This document shows positions 23,180-33,712 of a stretch of 64,000 bases of DNA, piece after piece. The DNA is from Labyrinthula sp. Ha (lineage: Eukaryota; Sar; Bigyra; Labyrinthulida; Labyrinthulaceae). Numbering within the stretch: position 1 is the first letter of the stretch; each line of letters begins with the position of its first letter. A model generated the notes under the pieces. It was not told where the DNA came from. It searched no databases and saw nothing but the letters and a program-made list of their open reading frames with translations. The position numbers and the translations under genes were made by a program. The stretch covers positions 620,001 to 684,000 of the forward strand of contig JAALGZ010000007.1 in the NCBI GenBank assembly GCA_015227615.1, written 5' to 3'.

Positions 23180-24061
23180 TTAAAACTTGCTTTCAGTGCC
23201 ATTTTCGCCATCCACCACGGCAACAGTGAAATCTTTTAAACCTGGTTGACTAAACACGGGCAAATCGTTTCTCACTTTAGCTATTTTGGTCTTGTCTAAG
23301 ACAACAGATCCAAAAGTATCAAGCTCATCTTTCAAATCAACTAAAACAGTTCCCCATGGGTCCACAATCAACGAGTGACCAAAAGAAGATCTTTTTTCAT
23401 TATGCTTACCAGCCTGAGCGCTCGCTGCAATGTAGCACTGATTTTCTATGGCTCGTGCACGTAATAAAGTATGCCAATGTGCTTTACCCGTTGTCGGCAT
23501 AAACGCTGAAGGAACAAGTATTACATCACATCTTGCATCTTTTCCTTGTTTACACAGTTTATTAAAAAGTTCTGGAAAACGCAAATCGTAACAAATGGCT
23601 AGTCCAACAGTTCCAACAGGAGTATTTTTAACAACCACTAACTCATCACCTCTAAGTGTATTTTTACTTTCTCTATAACCACCATCATGTTCAGTATCAA
23701 ACATGTGAATTTTTCGGTACTTTGCTACAATTTCTCCTTGTGAATTTACAAGGCAGTGGAGATTTGCAAATTTATTTTTATTCTGAGGTATTTCCTGTGG
23801 AAGAGATTCATGAAACCCACCAAGTGATAGCCACACGTTATTCTTCTTGGCTAGTTCTTTGTAAGAGGACATGAGCTCACCATCAAGTGAAGAAGCATAC
23901 TTCAAGCCTTCACCTTTTCCAGGAACACCAATGAAATCAAAAGCTTCTGGTAAACATATGAAGTTTGAACCAGTTTTTGCAGCATTTCTTACTAACTCTG
24001 TCCATTTTGATAAATTTTGTTTTGTGCTATTACTGCAGCAAGTTTGTAAGACTGTTAACAT
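23180..24061 (-). CDS. NIT1: NIT1-type omega-amidase (nitrilase superfamily)
   Basis: Nitrilase-superfamily enzyme of the NIT1 branch, known to hydrolyse deaminated glutathione to alpha-ketoglutarate and Cys-Gly as metabolite repair. From the ATG at 24061 it has 293 residues. The catalytic triad is complete: Glu39 in LPEAFDF, Lys117 in KYRKIHMFD and Cys157 in AICYDLRFPELF. The KYRKIHMFD and PVGTVGLAICYDLRFPE blocks are typical of NIT1 rather than NIT2 or plant nitrilases. The frame stays open ten codons further upstream but only reaches a TTG, so I prefer the internal ATG, which places MLTVLQTCC where the family's first beta strand begins. No introns. It is probably cytosolic. It converges on eIF5A with 17 bp between stop codons. 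Confidence 0.9.
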   Translation of the reverse strand: MLTVLQTCCSNSTKQNLSKWTELVRNAAKTGSNFICLPEAFDFIGVPGKGEGLKYASSLDGELMSSYKELAKKNNVWLSLGGFHESLPQEIPQNKNKFANLHCLVNSQGEIVAKYRKIHMFDTEHDGGYRESKNTLRGDELVVVKNTPVGTVGLAICYDLRFPELFNKLCKQGKDARCDVILVPSAFMPTTGKAHWHTLLRARAIENQCYIAASAQAGKHNEKRSSFGHSLIVDPWGTVLVDLKDELDTFGSVVLDKTKIAKVRNDLPVFSQPGLKDFTVAVVDGENGTESKF

Positions 24062-27000
24062 ATTCAGATTTGAAATGCTCAGGTTTCTCAAAACTCAGAT
24101 GGTACCTGGTTATGTGCTTAAATTTATAATGATATATTCAAGAAAAAAACTGGAAGGAATTACTCAAAGATTTGAACTAGTAGAACTGAACGTCTTCTGG
24201 ATTTTTTTGTGACGTTCAAGTCTTATCGCTGCTGTTGTTGTTTCTGAAGCTGCTATCTAGGAGCAAGTTTAACCTTGATCTATGCAGTAATGTAATACTG
24301 AGTTTAAATTATACCACCTTAGATTCAGTAGTGATTCAGGGCACATTATAATTAACTATAGACGCTAGATACTCATAATAACTACTTCGTTTAACCAAAA
24401 CATCATATATCAAACTTAGTTTAATATTTTTGAGTTAAAGTTGAGTGGTGACGAGGTTTTACTACTATATTTCCTGAATGTAGTATAATCTTGAGCGTCA
24501 TTAGAGGTCTTGGACATATAGCCCAACAATATTTCGCTTATCGAATCATTTGAGTTCTAGTAGTTTGCAAAACTTCAAAACTTAGTTTTTCATTTTTTGT
24601 GACATAGTGATACTGATAATTCCCTTCTGGTTTATTTGATTGGAACTCACTTGTTATTTTCTCATTATCTTTTCGCCCGTTAAGTCATACACAATAGTTA
24701 CATTACCCAAACTAAAGTGAAACCATAGTCTATTATTAATTATTATTAGAAGTCTTAGCTTCATTTTCTTATTGACTAATATCAATATCAAATTCTACTA
24801 GATCTTAGGGCAACTTGTCCCAAAGTCCTATTGTTGGCTCGTTCTCCCGTGAATAGATTGATTATTTTTTGAAACTTTCAACAAGCTAAAAAATTAAAAG
24901 TAGAGATTATATTACATTGAATAGCTAAGTAACGTTAACTTAATATATTATCTAATCCATAAGTTCTAAGTACTTTTCGAGCACAATAAAGACTTAATTT
25001 AATCGTCTAGGTTAAATATTTCTGATAATATTATTCGAGTTCTAACATTTTTTAGGGAATTAATCCAACCGCTCATTGACATAAACGGAAGTTAAATCGA
25101 ACACTCCAGAATTAACACAAAACCATCACATCCAACATTCCTCAATGATGGATCAAAGTCTATGCTCTTGGACTTCGATTACAGTTAAAAAATCAATTAA
25201 GATATTTAAAAAACCCTCCTTGACCTCACTGGGTATTGTCCTCTAGATGCTCTTGGTGGCCAAAGTAGCAATTAGAATTTTTTAACTCCATATGAATTGA
25301 ACTATCACCACAAAAATTATTCTATCTGTATTTAAATATAGGAACAGCTAGAAAATTAATATAGTGCACCGCAGTTTGGTGTCGTAGAAGGTTTTAACAG
25401 TATAGTAGTCAGTGCTACTTCTAACAATTCTGCTAAGGGAGATTTCTCCAATAAAAAAACAGAACAGACTTTCTTTTCACTTGTCTTTGCCTTCTGAGAT
25501 GTTAAGCATCATAGACCTTGAGCGAATAGAGACCAAAACTTGGAGAGAGATGAATACATGGCTCAGGGTCCTCTTTCTCTAACTTATGGTGCCCAACCTT
25601 CATTTTCAGATTTTTCAAATTGAGAAGCAGAATCAAAATGCACAGGAAAATGATTTCCATTTTTTACATCGGCATTTTTTCCAAGCATTAGAAAGTTTCT
25701 TAGAATTTAACAAGTTCAAAAACTCAAATTTCCTACTACATTCTTTTTAGAGGTCATTCAGCATCTTGTAAAAGTAGTCATCTTTAGATTTTCTATATGA
25801 AAAAAAATGTATAAACTAACTGTTAGCTTTCTCCCGCCTAATTGGTTTTGGGTTTTCCGATTATTTGCTTTATAACCAATCAATTACATAGAAATAAATT
25901 AACAGCTTGCCGTCTAAGCCGGTAATATTTGAACACAAGGTTTATTACTATCTATATTGGAAAATGCATTACGTTTGATCCATGTTTTCACGACAGTTTA
26001 GGATGAGCTTATTCACTATCAAAGTTTGCCCTTTAAAGCCTAAGTTTTTGACAAGCTTTCTTACTCTTTACGGCACAACATCACATCTTCTATTCATAAG
26101 TTTCTTTGCTGACAAAAGTATCCTTATCAATAGCAAAAATTCCTTGTTTCAATAAGTATTGCAAAAAGGTAAGAGAATTTAGCAGCTTGGGCTTTGGAGG
26201 CAGTTTGAATTTCTAGTTTCTTTCTGCTTCTTTGGTCATCCAGTGAGACTCTACTTACAATCTCCAATGATAACTAGATGGCTACCCTTACGGGAAGTAG
26301 ATTGGTATGATAGAATTGAGAACCTGTCCAAGCAAGTATTTACACCTTGGCACCTCATAATAGATTTTTGAATTAGTCATGCATCCTAAATGTGTCTGTA
26401 CTAATTTTTCTTGGAACCTGTATCCACTAATCATACCCTTTATAAGTTTGAGTAGGTTTCATAAATTTTATAGTTTCCATGATTCCGTAACTCTGCAAGT
26501 ATTGACTCTCTGATCTACAGCCAAGCTTAGATCCAACTACATTTAAATCTCTTGAGTTCAGATAATTCATTTCAAAGCTAATATGAGCACTTAAGTTATT
26601 TACATCTTGATCAAGAGCTTGAGTAACTCAGGTTTCTTGTAACAATACTTTCAAGTTCTTATTTAAATTTAAAGACACCTGGGAAAATATCTCTAGGGCA
26701 AAGTCCCCCATGGCATTGCAAGATATTTATCTGTCTCAATAGTACGGGCAAGGAGTGAACAACGCTCCTCTTTGAGTATTACCCGCCTCAAAAATTAAAG
26801 ATCACTAGAATTAACTTGTTGAAGTCTTGAGGATCCTAAATGAATTTTTAATATCTTTCAAACAATCTTGCTAATTCATCAAAAAAAATTGAAGAAATTC
26901 CCATCGTTTCCTCAAATTTTCATCAAATCCTGAGGGCAACTTCAACATTTCCTCATCAGGTTTGCCATAATGAAATAAAACATGTAGCGCTGGCATTTCA

Positions 27001-27790
27001 AAGTACAGTACTATGGCTTGTGAAAAAAATTAAGTGTGACGAGTTTTTGTATTTAAAAAGTGAAAAAGGGAGTATATGAAGGTAAATTGCTCGATGTCTT
27101 ATGGTACAGTTGTTATTAGCGTTCACTACAGGGTTGGAGCATCTGGACTTGAAGAATTTCAAGTAGAGAGAAGCTGAATTGATGTTTTGGGAGTAAAAAA
27201 CTTGGTGCCAAGAATGACAGAGTCCCTTTTCAAATCCGATGTATGTAAAGAATGGTTCATGGTAGGCAAGAACTGACATGGAGGCTTAGCGAGGGATGTT
27301 TCGTAAAATGGAAGTTTCTCAATCACTTTCTAATTTTACCCAAAAGGACACTCAGCAGGTTCCTCAATCAGGAATCATCAATAAGGACAAACTCTGCACC
27401 CCTATTTGTTATATCTACAAATTGCTTAAAAAATGTTCGTACACAAGCTAGGGAGGGAAGAAGCGTTGGTATTTATGTTAACCCACATGTTAAAATTCAG
27501 TAAACACACATTCGGTACAATGTGACGCAACTGAATATTATCATCAGATATAATCATACTCCTTGAAGTTGATCAATCTGATCGTTTCCCTCTATTGAAA
27601 CATCCTGGAGCTAGCAGATATGCAAGTAGAGCTATAATTGGTTAACGAAAGAGAATGCTATCGGAGCCCAGGATGACCCTCACTTTGGGAAAGAACTTCC
27701 AAGGCAACATTAACCTCTTCAATTTGAGCATAGTTGCAACGGAGGTTAACCAAACAAGAAGAGGAACAGAGATTAGGGTTGCAGGGTAGT
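24062..27790. other. gene-free AT-rich gap
   Basis: About 3.7 kb. ORFs are short (up to about 93 codons) and lack recognisable features. The part from about 27250 to 27780 reads in scattered coding-like pieces (for example an 83-codon plus ORF at 27252-27503) and may be an old dead gene or element, but I cannot name it. No RNA genes or bounded repeats were seen. The left edge should hold the NIT1 promoter. Confidence 0.5.
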
Positions 27791-29683
27791 TTAGCCCCAA
27801 TAATATTGCTGCAGTAATGAAGCCATGTCAATAACTAGAACAGTGATGTCATCATGTTTCGTTCGCCGTGTTCGACCAGGTTTCAAGGACTTCAGATCTT
27901 CCACTTTAAGACCATGTTTTTTTGCTGCGGCTTTTAATACTTCTTCAACAAGCAGTTCGCTTGCCTCCTTTGGTGACCTTTTTTCTTCCCTTAAACTCTT
28001 GTGTACGTGCTCAACAACTTCTTGTGAGGACAAATAGTCCCAAAGACCATCACTCGCAAGTACAACAATTTCATCTCGATTTTCTGTAAGCTTTAGTAGC
28101 TGAATTTCTGGAGTTGCTGTAATGTAAGGAGGAGTAAAAGGGTTGTCATGAACGCTTTGTATACCTAGGATTCAACACGAAATAATGAACATACGAGTTC
28201 TGGAAGGAATTTTGAACTCTGAGAACTTCAAATGAAAATCTCCAAGGGAACGAGTTGGTTGCAGTCTTCCCTTCACATAGCAGCTATTCTTGTTTTTGCA
28301 AACAACCACATCAGTTTCCTTTGGATGCTCTACTCGTAACTTCTCTTGCTCTCTCTTATGTTTGCAATTATGGTCGGTGCTTAGATCCTTCGCGACAATA
28401 ACCGTTTCGCTGCTAGGCAAAACGGGATACTTTCTAGAATAACACAAGAAAAACAAATGTACCTGTATGTTTCTTTTTTTTTGGCATTGCTGCCACTTAA
28501 AAAGGAAATAATGTTGACAAATCGTGAGGTACTTCCATCGTCGTTGCCAACATCTTGAAAGTTTGATTCATAGTTTCGTAATTGTAAAGCCTCAACCTCT
28601 TCTCTAGAAAGTTTCTGTTCCTTCTCATCGGAAAGCTTTTTTATTAAATGCTGCCTTAATTTCTGCTGAGCAAGAGGATCACCTTCAACACCAACACTTT
28701 GATTTACTGCTTCCTTAAGTAGTTCGTCATCAAGAGGAGAAATGTCAACCTTTTCTTGAGGATACAAAGCTTTTCTTTTGTTCCTGGTATCAATTATTTC
28801 TTTAGACTCCATATTCTTCAGTTTATTCTTGGGTTCCTTTCGTGCTATTACAGCTCTGCAATCACCAGCATTTGCACAAAAAAGTACTCCATCCATAACA
28901 AAAACAGCTATGGCACAACTGCCTGCCCTTGTGTCTCTTCCAAATCCCATCTCAAAAGCCCCTGCCATTTTCCCCATGAATTGTCTATCCGTTCGTAAGA
29001 ATGCCGCTTCCAGAGCTTTTTTTATTATTTTAGACGATATTTTACCCTCATATAGACTTCGTGTTTGCGCATCGTCAACAGCACTAAAAGTAAACAAATA
29101 TATGTATAAACCTTTCGAAAAGAGATGCAAAGGCATTTCGATTGGGTGCTTGACGGTTTGGGTATATTCCCAAGTAATTATTTAATTCTGTTTCAAAGTT
29201 TTTGTTCAGGGTCTTGTGCGCGTATTCAGAACATTGCCAGCCTCCGTGTCCATCGAAGACAGAGAACCACCACCCACCATTCGCCATCTTTTCCAAATAA
29301 TATCGATCCTCTACTGGATTATTTGCAGCATACTGAGCACAGCCACAAATACTAGAATAGGTGTCCTCAACTTTACTAGCCTCATAAAATGTTTTTATGT
29401 TCATTCTGTTGTCTTGTTCATTATGAGATGTTTCGACGGAAGGCTCGGGTTTCTTTACTTCTTCGCTGTAGCTTACACTGGTGAAATTAACTTCATTTAA
29501 CAGGACCAAAAAAGAAACAGCAGAAACTGATGACAAGGCAAATATCCGGGCCGAGTTGTCAGAACCACGGTTTCCAATTCTTGCAAACAGGAAGTTCTTG
29601 TCAGAAGGTGGTCGAATTTTAGTTTTCCATGCACTCCTAATTTTCCAAATGGACTGCTTTTTAAATATGTTCCATGCTTGCAT
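27791..29683 (-). CDS. PDP1: pyruvate dehydrogenase phosphatase-like PP2C, mitochondrial
   Basis: PP2C phosphatase of the PDP type, which reactivates the mitochondrial pyruvate dehydrogenase complex by dephosphorylating E1alpha. The exons on the complement are 29112..29683, 28463..29083, 28195..28433 and 27791..28164; introns of 28, 29 and 30 nt all have GT-AG ends and restore frame. The 601-residue product has every PP2C landmark. NPVEDRYYL (122-130) and FDGHGG (143-148) bind metal. AGSCAIAVFVMDG, ANAGDCRAV (261-269), QPTRSLGDF (about 460), ASDGLWD (514-520) and HDDITVLVID (about 581) follow. A hydrophilic insertion of about 130 residues separates the ANAGDCRAV strand from the RSLGD region, where PDPs also have an insert. 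The N-terminus is basic and ends in a hydrophobic stretch near 46-62, fitting a mitochondrial presequence, possibly with an inner-membrane anchor. It is divergent from DHX16 with 145 bp between starts. Confidence 0.9.
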
Positions 29684-29828
29684 GTTCTTTCAGCTCACAG
29701 TAATAACTTCAATAGTTTACCAACAAGATTTATCAACTCGGCAGTTGGCGTGAATTACTCTTTGCTCACAATAGCAGATTACCTGTTTGCTTAGCTTTTG
29801 GGCAAAATCTGGAATCGCGACAGAGTAA
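29684..29828. promoter_or_regulatory. short shared (bidirectional) promoter region
   Basis: Only 145 bp separate the ATG of the PP2C gene (minus) from the ATG of DHX16 (plus). Both 5' UTRs and both promoters must lie here or in the neighbouring coding sequence. I see no clear TATA box and cannot name a binding site. Confidence 0.5.
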
Positions 29829-32576
29829 ATGAATGAAGACAATGAAAATAACAGAAAAGATAGAACAGAGAAAAACCTGAAGGATTTTGAGGAGTTTATC
29901 GGTGATAAGGAAGATAGAGAAGAATATGAAAAAAATTTGGCTGAGCGAAGAACAAATAGGAAAGTTGTTGAAGTTACTAAGCGAAAGATTCGGGAGACAG
30001 AAGCAGAGGTGAAAAAGAAAGCACGAGTTGAAGAGCTTAGGGAGATTTCTAGACAAGATTACTTGAAAAAACGTGAAGAAGAAGAGCTTGACCTAATGAA
30101 AATAAATAATGAAGATGAAGTAGATATGTTTGGGGAAAGTTCAAGAACCGATCTTGAGAAGAAAATCCAACAAACAAATGCAGATATTTTATCTGCGGTG
30201 GAGAGGAGGAATCATGCAAAAAAAACTTCCAAAACAGAATATTATCTTTTGCCCGATTCTTACCTTAAAGAAGGAAAACTTGATAAGGAAAGGAAGAATA
30301 AACTATTAGAAACTCGATATATGGAGGAAGAGAAACCTATTTTTGAGCAGAGTGAATGGGAAAGACAACAGGCCAGTCTCTCCGTCCTGGACACACGAAA
30401 ATCCTTCAAAGAGGAAAAGCAATATGATTTTGTTTTCGATGAAGGAATTGACTTTGTGGTTGGAGATGTTGTTGCCGGAAGTAAAGATAAACCTGCGGTG
30501 CTCCCAGAAGTAGCAAAAAAGCTCTCAATCAAAGAACATAGAAGAACTTTGCCAATTTATAAGCTTAAGGAAGAATTCCTTCGAGTAGTTGAGGATAATC
30601 AGATAGTTGTCGTTGTTGGGCAAACAGGAAGTGGGAAAACAACTCAAATTCCGCAATATTTGTTGGATGAACTAAGCTTATTTAAAGGAAAACCCAAATA
30701 TAAAATAGGCATCACGCAACCTCGAAGAGTTGCAGCCATGGCTGTTGCTTCTAGAGTATCAGTTGAACGAAGTGTCAAGTTAGGTCATGAGGTCGGGTTT
30801 AGTGTAAGATTTGAAGATCAAACGTCAGAGAAAACAAGGATAAAATACATGACCGACGGTATGCTGTTTCGAGAGATGTTAACTATTCCTGACCTTCGTG
30901 GTGATGAAGGAAGTGGATATGGAGTTATCATGATAGATGAGGCGCATGAAAGAACAGTTTTTAGTGACGTCTTACTGGCTTTGCTTAAGGATTTATTGAA
31001 ATTCAGAAAAGATGATTTGAAGGTCATTGTCGCAAGCGCAACTATGGATGCCAAGAAATTTGCCAATTATTTCAATAATGCCCCAATTTTTGAAATACCG
31101 GGAAGAATGTTCCCTGTGACTATAAGATACACCAGAGAACCTGAACCTGACTATCTAGATGCAGCTGTTGTGACCGCTCTGCACATTCACATTACCCAAG
31201 GCCCTGGGGATATACTTGTATTTCTAACAGGGCAAGAGGAGATTGAGCTCGCTCAAGATGCACTGCAGAAACGACTTCGAAACCTAAAGAACAAAATTAA
31301 AGAGTTGGTTATATGTCCTATTTATGCAAACTTACCACAGGCTGAGCAAGAAAAGGCATTCCTGCCTGCTCCAAAGGATGGGCGTAAAGTAGTACTTTCT
31401 ACAAATATTGCTGAAACTTCTTTAACAATCGACGGAATTAAGTTTGTTATTGACACTGGCTTTGTGAAGCAGAACAGTTATAACCCTAAAACTGGAATGA
31501 ACTCACTTATCGTGACCCCTATAAGTCAAGCCCAAGCAGAGCAGCGTTCGGGAAGGGCTGGCAGAACCCAAGAAGGTGCATGCTTTCGACTCTATACTCG
31601 GTGGAGCTACACCCATGAGCTTGATAAGGCTACTGTGCCTGAAATTTTGCGATCTGATCTAACGGGAACAGTGTTACTCCTAAAGTCTTTGGGGGTAGAC
31701 GATCTAATTAACTTCGACTTTCTCGACCCTCCTCCCGCTAATATGCTTATTCGTTCGTTGGAGTTGCTCTATGCGCTTGGTGCCTTAAATGCACAAGGGG
31801 AACTCACGCGTTTAGGACGAAAGATGGCAGAGTTTCCTACTGAACCCAAATTGGCAAAGAGTATACTGGCGGCTGAAAAATACAAGTGTGTTATGGATGT
31901 TGTCACTATTACAGCAATGCTTGATGTTAATGCGTCTATATTTTTCATGCCCCTAGATAAGGAAAAACGGGTTTTTGTGGAAAAATCTATGAAAGATTTT
32001 TCTATTGGAAAGGGTTCAGGGGGTGATCACATGAGGCTGGCAAATGTATACAAACTATGGGAAGAGACAAACTTTAGTGTAAATTGGTGCTATGAGCACT
32101 ATGTGCAGGAACGGGCCTTAAAAAGAGCCAGAGACATTAGAGATCAACTCATTAACCTTTGTCACAGAGTTGAAATTGACTTTGACCCAGAGGAAGATGA
32201 GAATGAACGCTTCAATGCAATCAACATAAAAAAGGCCATTTTGAGTGGTTATTTCTACCACACTTCACAACTACGACGAGATGGAAGTTACAGAACGATT
32301 AAAGGCGGATACAATGTAAACCTTCATCCATCTAGTAGTCTTTACAAAGCGGAAATGATGCCAAGATGGCTAATGTATCACACACTACAGTACACAAAGA
32401 AGGAGTACATGCGACAAGTGGCCACTATTCGACCAGATTGGTTGTTAGAAGTTGCCCCACATTATTATAAACAAAAGGAGCTTGAATCAGGTGCAGTGAA
32501 GAAGATGCCAAAGATTGCAGTTCAGAATCCGGCGCTTCAGAAAGAAAGAGTGACACGAGATGGGGTTTATTACTGA
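29829..32576 (+). CDS. DHX16: spliceosomal DEAH-box RNA helicase Prp2/DHX16
   Basis: Prp2/DHX16 drives remodelling of the activated spliceosome just before the first splicing step. This 915-residue, intron-free ORF has a charged N-terminal region and then the segment KQYDFVFDEGIDFVVGD, typical of this orthologue group. Helicase motifs are complete: GQTGSGKTTQIPQ near residue 266, IDEAHERT near 368, SATMDAKKF near 402, TNIAETSLTIDG, and QRSGRAGRTQEGACFRLYT near 570. The winged-helix, ratchet and OB-fold (HA2 and OB_NTP_bind) domains fill the C-terminal third, which ends in a short basic tail. Length lies between yeast Prp2 (876) and human DHX16 (1041). That the main spliceosomal helicase is present agrees with the spliceosomal introns found here. 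It converges on the next gene with 138 bp between stops. Confidence 0.93.
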   Translation: MNEDNENNRKDRTEKNLKDFEEFIGDKEDREEYEKNLAERRTNRKVVEVTKRKIRETEAEVKKKARVEELREISRQDYLKKREEEELDLMKINNEDEVDMFGESSRTDLEKKIQQTNADILSAVERRNHAKKTSKTEYYLLPDSYLKEGKLDKERKNKLLETRYMEEEKPIFEQSEWERQQASLSVLDTRKSFKEEKQYDFVFDEGIDFVVGDVVAGSKDKPAVLPEVAKKLSIKEHRRTLPIYKLKEEFLRVVEDNQIVVVVGQTGSGKTTQIPQYLLDELSLFKGKPKYKIGITQPRRVAAMAVASRVSVERSVKLGHEVGFSVRFEDQTSEKTRIKYMTDGMLFREMLTIPDLRGDEGSGYGVIMIDEAHERTVFSDVLLALLKDLLKFRKDDLKVIVASATMDAKKFANYFNNAPIFEIPGRMFPVTIRYTREPEPDYLDAAVVTALHIHITQGPGDILVFLTGQEEIELAQDALQKRLRNLKNKIKELVICPIYANLPQAEQEKAFLPAPKDGRKVVLSTNIAETSLTIDGIKFVIDTGFVKQNSYNPKTGMNSLIVTPISQAQAEQRSGRAGRTQEGACFRLYTRWSYTHELDKATVPEILRSDLTGTVLLLKSLGVDDLINFDFLDPPPANMLIRSLELLYALGALNAQGELTRLGRKMAEFPTEPKLAKSILAAEKYKCVMDVVTITAMLDVNASIFFMPLDKEKRVFVEKSMKDFSIGKGSGGDHMRLANVYKLWEETNFSVNWCYEHYVQERALKRARDIRDQLINLCHRVEIDFDPEEDENERFNAINIKKAILSGYFYHTSQLRRDGSYRTIKGGYNVNLHPSSSLYKAEMMPRWLMYHTLQYTKKEYMRQVATIRPDWLLEVAPHYYKQKELESGAVKKMPKIAVQNPALQKERVTRDGVYY

Positions 32577-32714
32577 TCAAGTTCTTTTCTCCTCAAATCG
32601 CTTCCTCAAAAGCATATATGCTTGAAATCTATTTTTTATATTTTATGCAATAGATAGGACTGCAAGTTACGTGCGGTTGCTGTTACAATAAATTACCGCT
32701 TTGGCTTTGCGTGC

Positions 32715-33712
32715 TTAATCGAAAACAACAAAGTATGAACTACCTCTACTCCAACTTCCCCATTCCAGACACGTTGTTACATTATTCCCAAAAATTATCT
32801 GAAATGAACTGTGAAATGGGTTTTCTCTAGCTACAACCTGTTTTATCTCAATTGCTTTTCCTTTTGGTACTTTTACAACTTCATAGAATTTGAACTTGTT
32901 TGCCTCCTTAAGCTCAGACACAATTTCTTCCATGGATTTCTTTCTGGCACTCGAGTTCATCATCATTGAGTAAGGAAGGCAATATAAATGAATGGAGCTC
33001 GCATCAGTATCTACCCTTTGTGAATAACTGGTTGAGCAACTAATCCGCAGGGTAAAGTGTGTATTGTGTCCACATTTTTTCACGCTACCCTCAAGGTGCA
33101 GAAGCTCCTCGGACGCTAGGTTTTCTTGGAAAAGATTTAGGTGTTCAAGAGTAAAATATTTCATTATATTTTTTCTTAGCACAATATTTTGGAACAATTT
33201 TGTCTTTTCTACTGTCTTTGGTTTGGTCTTCTCCCATTGAATAAAGACCTTCAAGACAGCAGTAGAAATGTATCCTTTTACCAACTGAATCTCTGAAACA
33301 AGTCGCCCCATAGTTGTTTTGGATAACTGCGCAACCGATGGTTCTTCACAAAAACTAGTTGAAATTGTTGCTAATTTTGAAAGGATGCCTCGAAAAAGCT
33401 CTTCTAAGGCTGACGTAAAGTGAAACTTATCGCATAAATAGATTGCACCTATTATTGCAGAGCCTGTGAGAGAGGGCGGTTCCCTTCTTCCATAAAGGAC
33501 TTCAGGAACCTAAACGCTGATGAAGAAACATTTTCCCTTACAATACTACATAACTCTCCTCGTTCGAACCTTTGTTTTCCTTGATACTCGAACCTCTTAA
33601 AGAAAGGAACAGGCTTCTCCAACAGGTACTTGTTGAGTATAATCGCCTTCGTCGGATTGTCCGAGTTCACAAAAGCTACAAGGTCTTCTAGAATTGATTT
33701 ATTTTCTTTCAT
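32715..33712 (-). CDS. unrecognised two-exon protein, 321 residues
   Basis: Predicted exons on the complement are 33542..33712 and 32715..33509, separated by a 32-nt intron (33510..33541) beginning GTAAGG and ending CGTTTAG. Splicing turns the junction into ELCSI|VPEVLYGRREPP and opens a continuous frame; unspliced, the first exon frame ends 29 codons later. The protein starts MKENKSILEDLVAFVNSD and has a mixed alpha/beta composition with no membrane segment, no signal peptide and no motif I know. The stretch GSAIIGAIYLCDKFHF could be a buried helix. It converges on DHX16. The clean GT-AG intron with the same tiny size as the others is the best evidence that this is a real gene. Confidence 0.72.

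Noticed and set aside
24062-24091. Ten-codon N-terminal extension of the NIT1-type protein
   Set aside because: It would start at TTG, and the ATG at 24061 already gives the full family domain.
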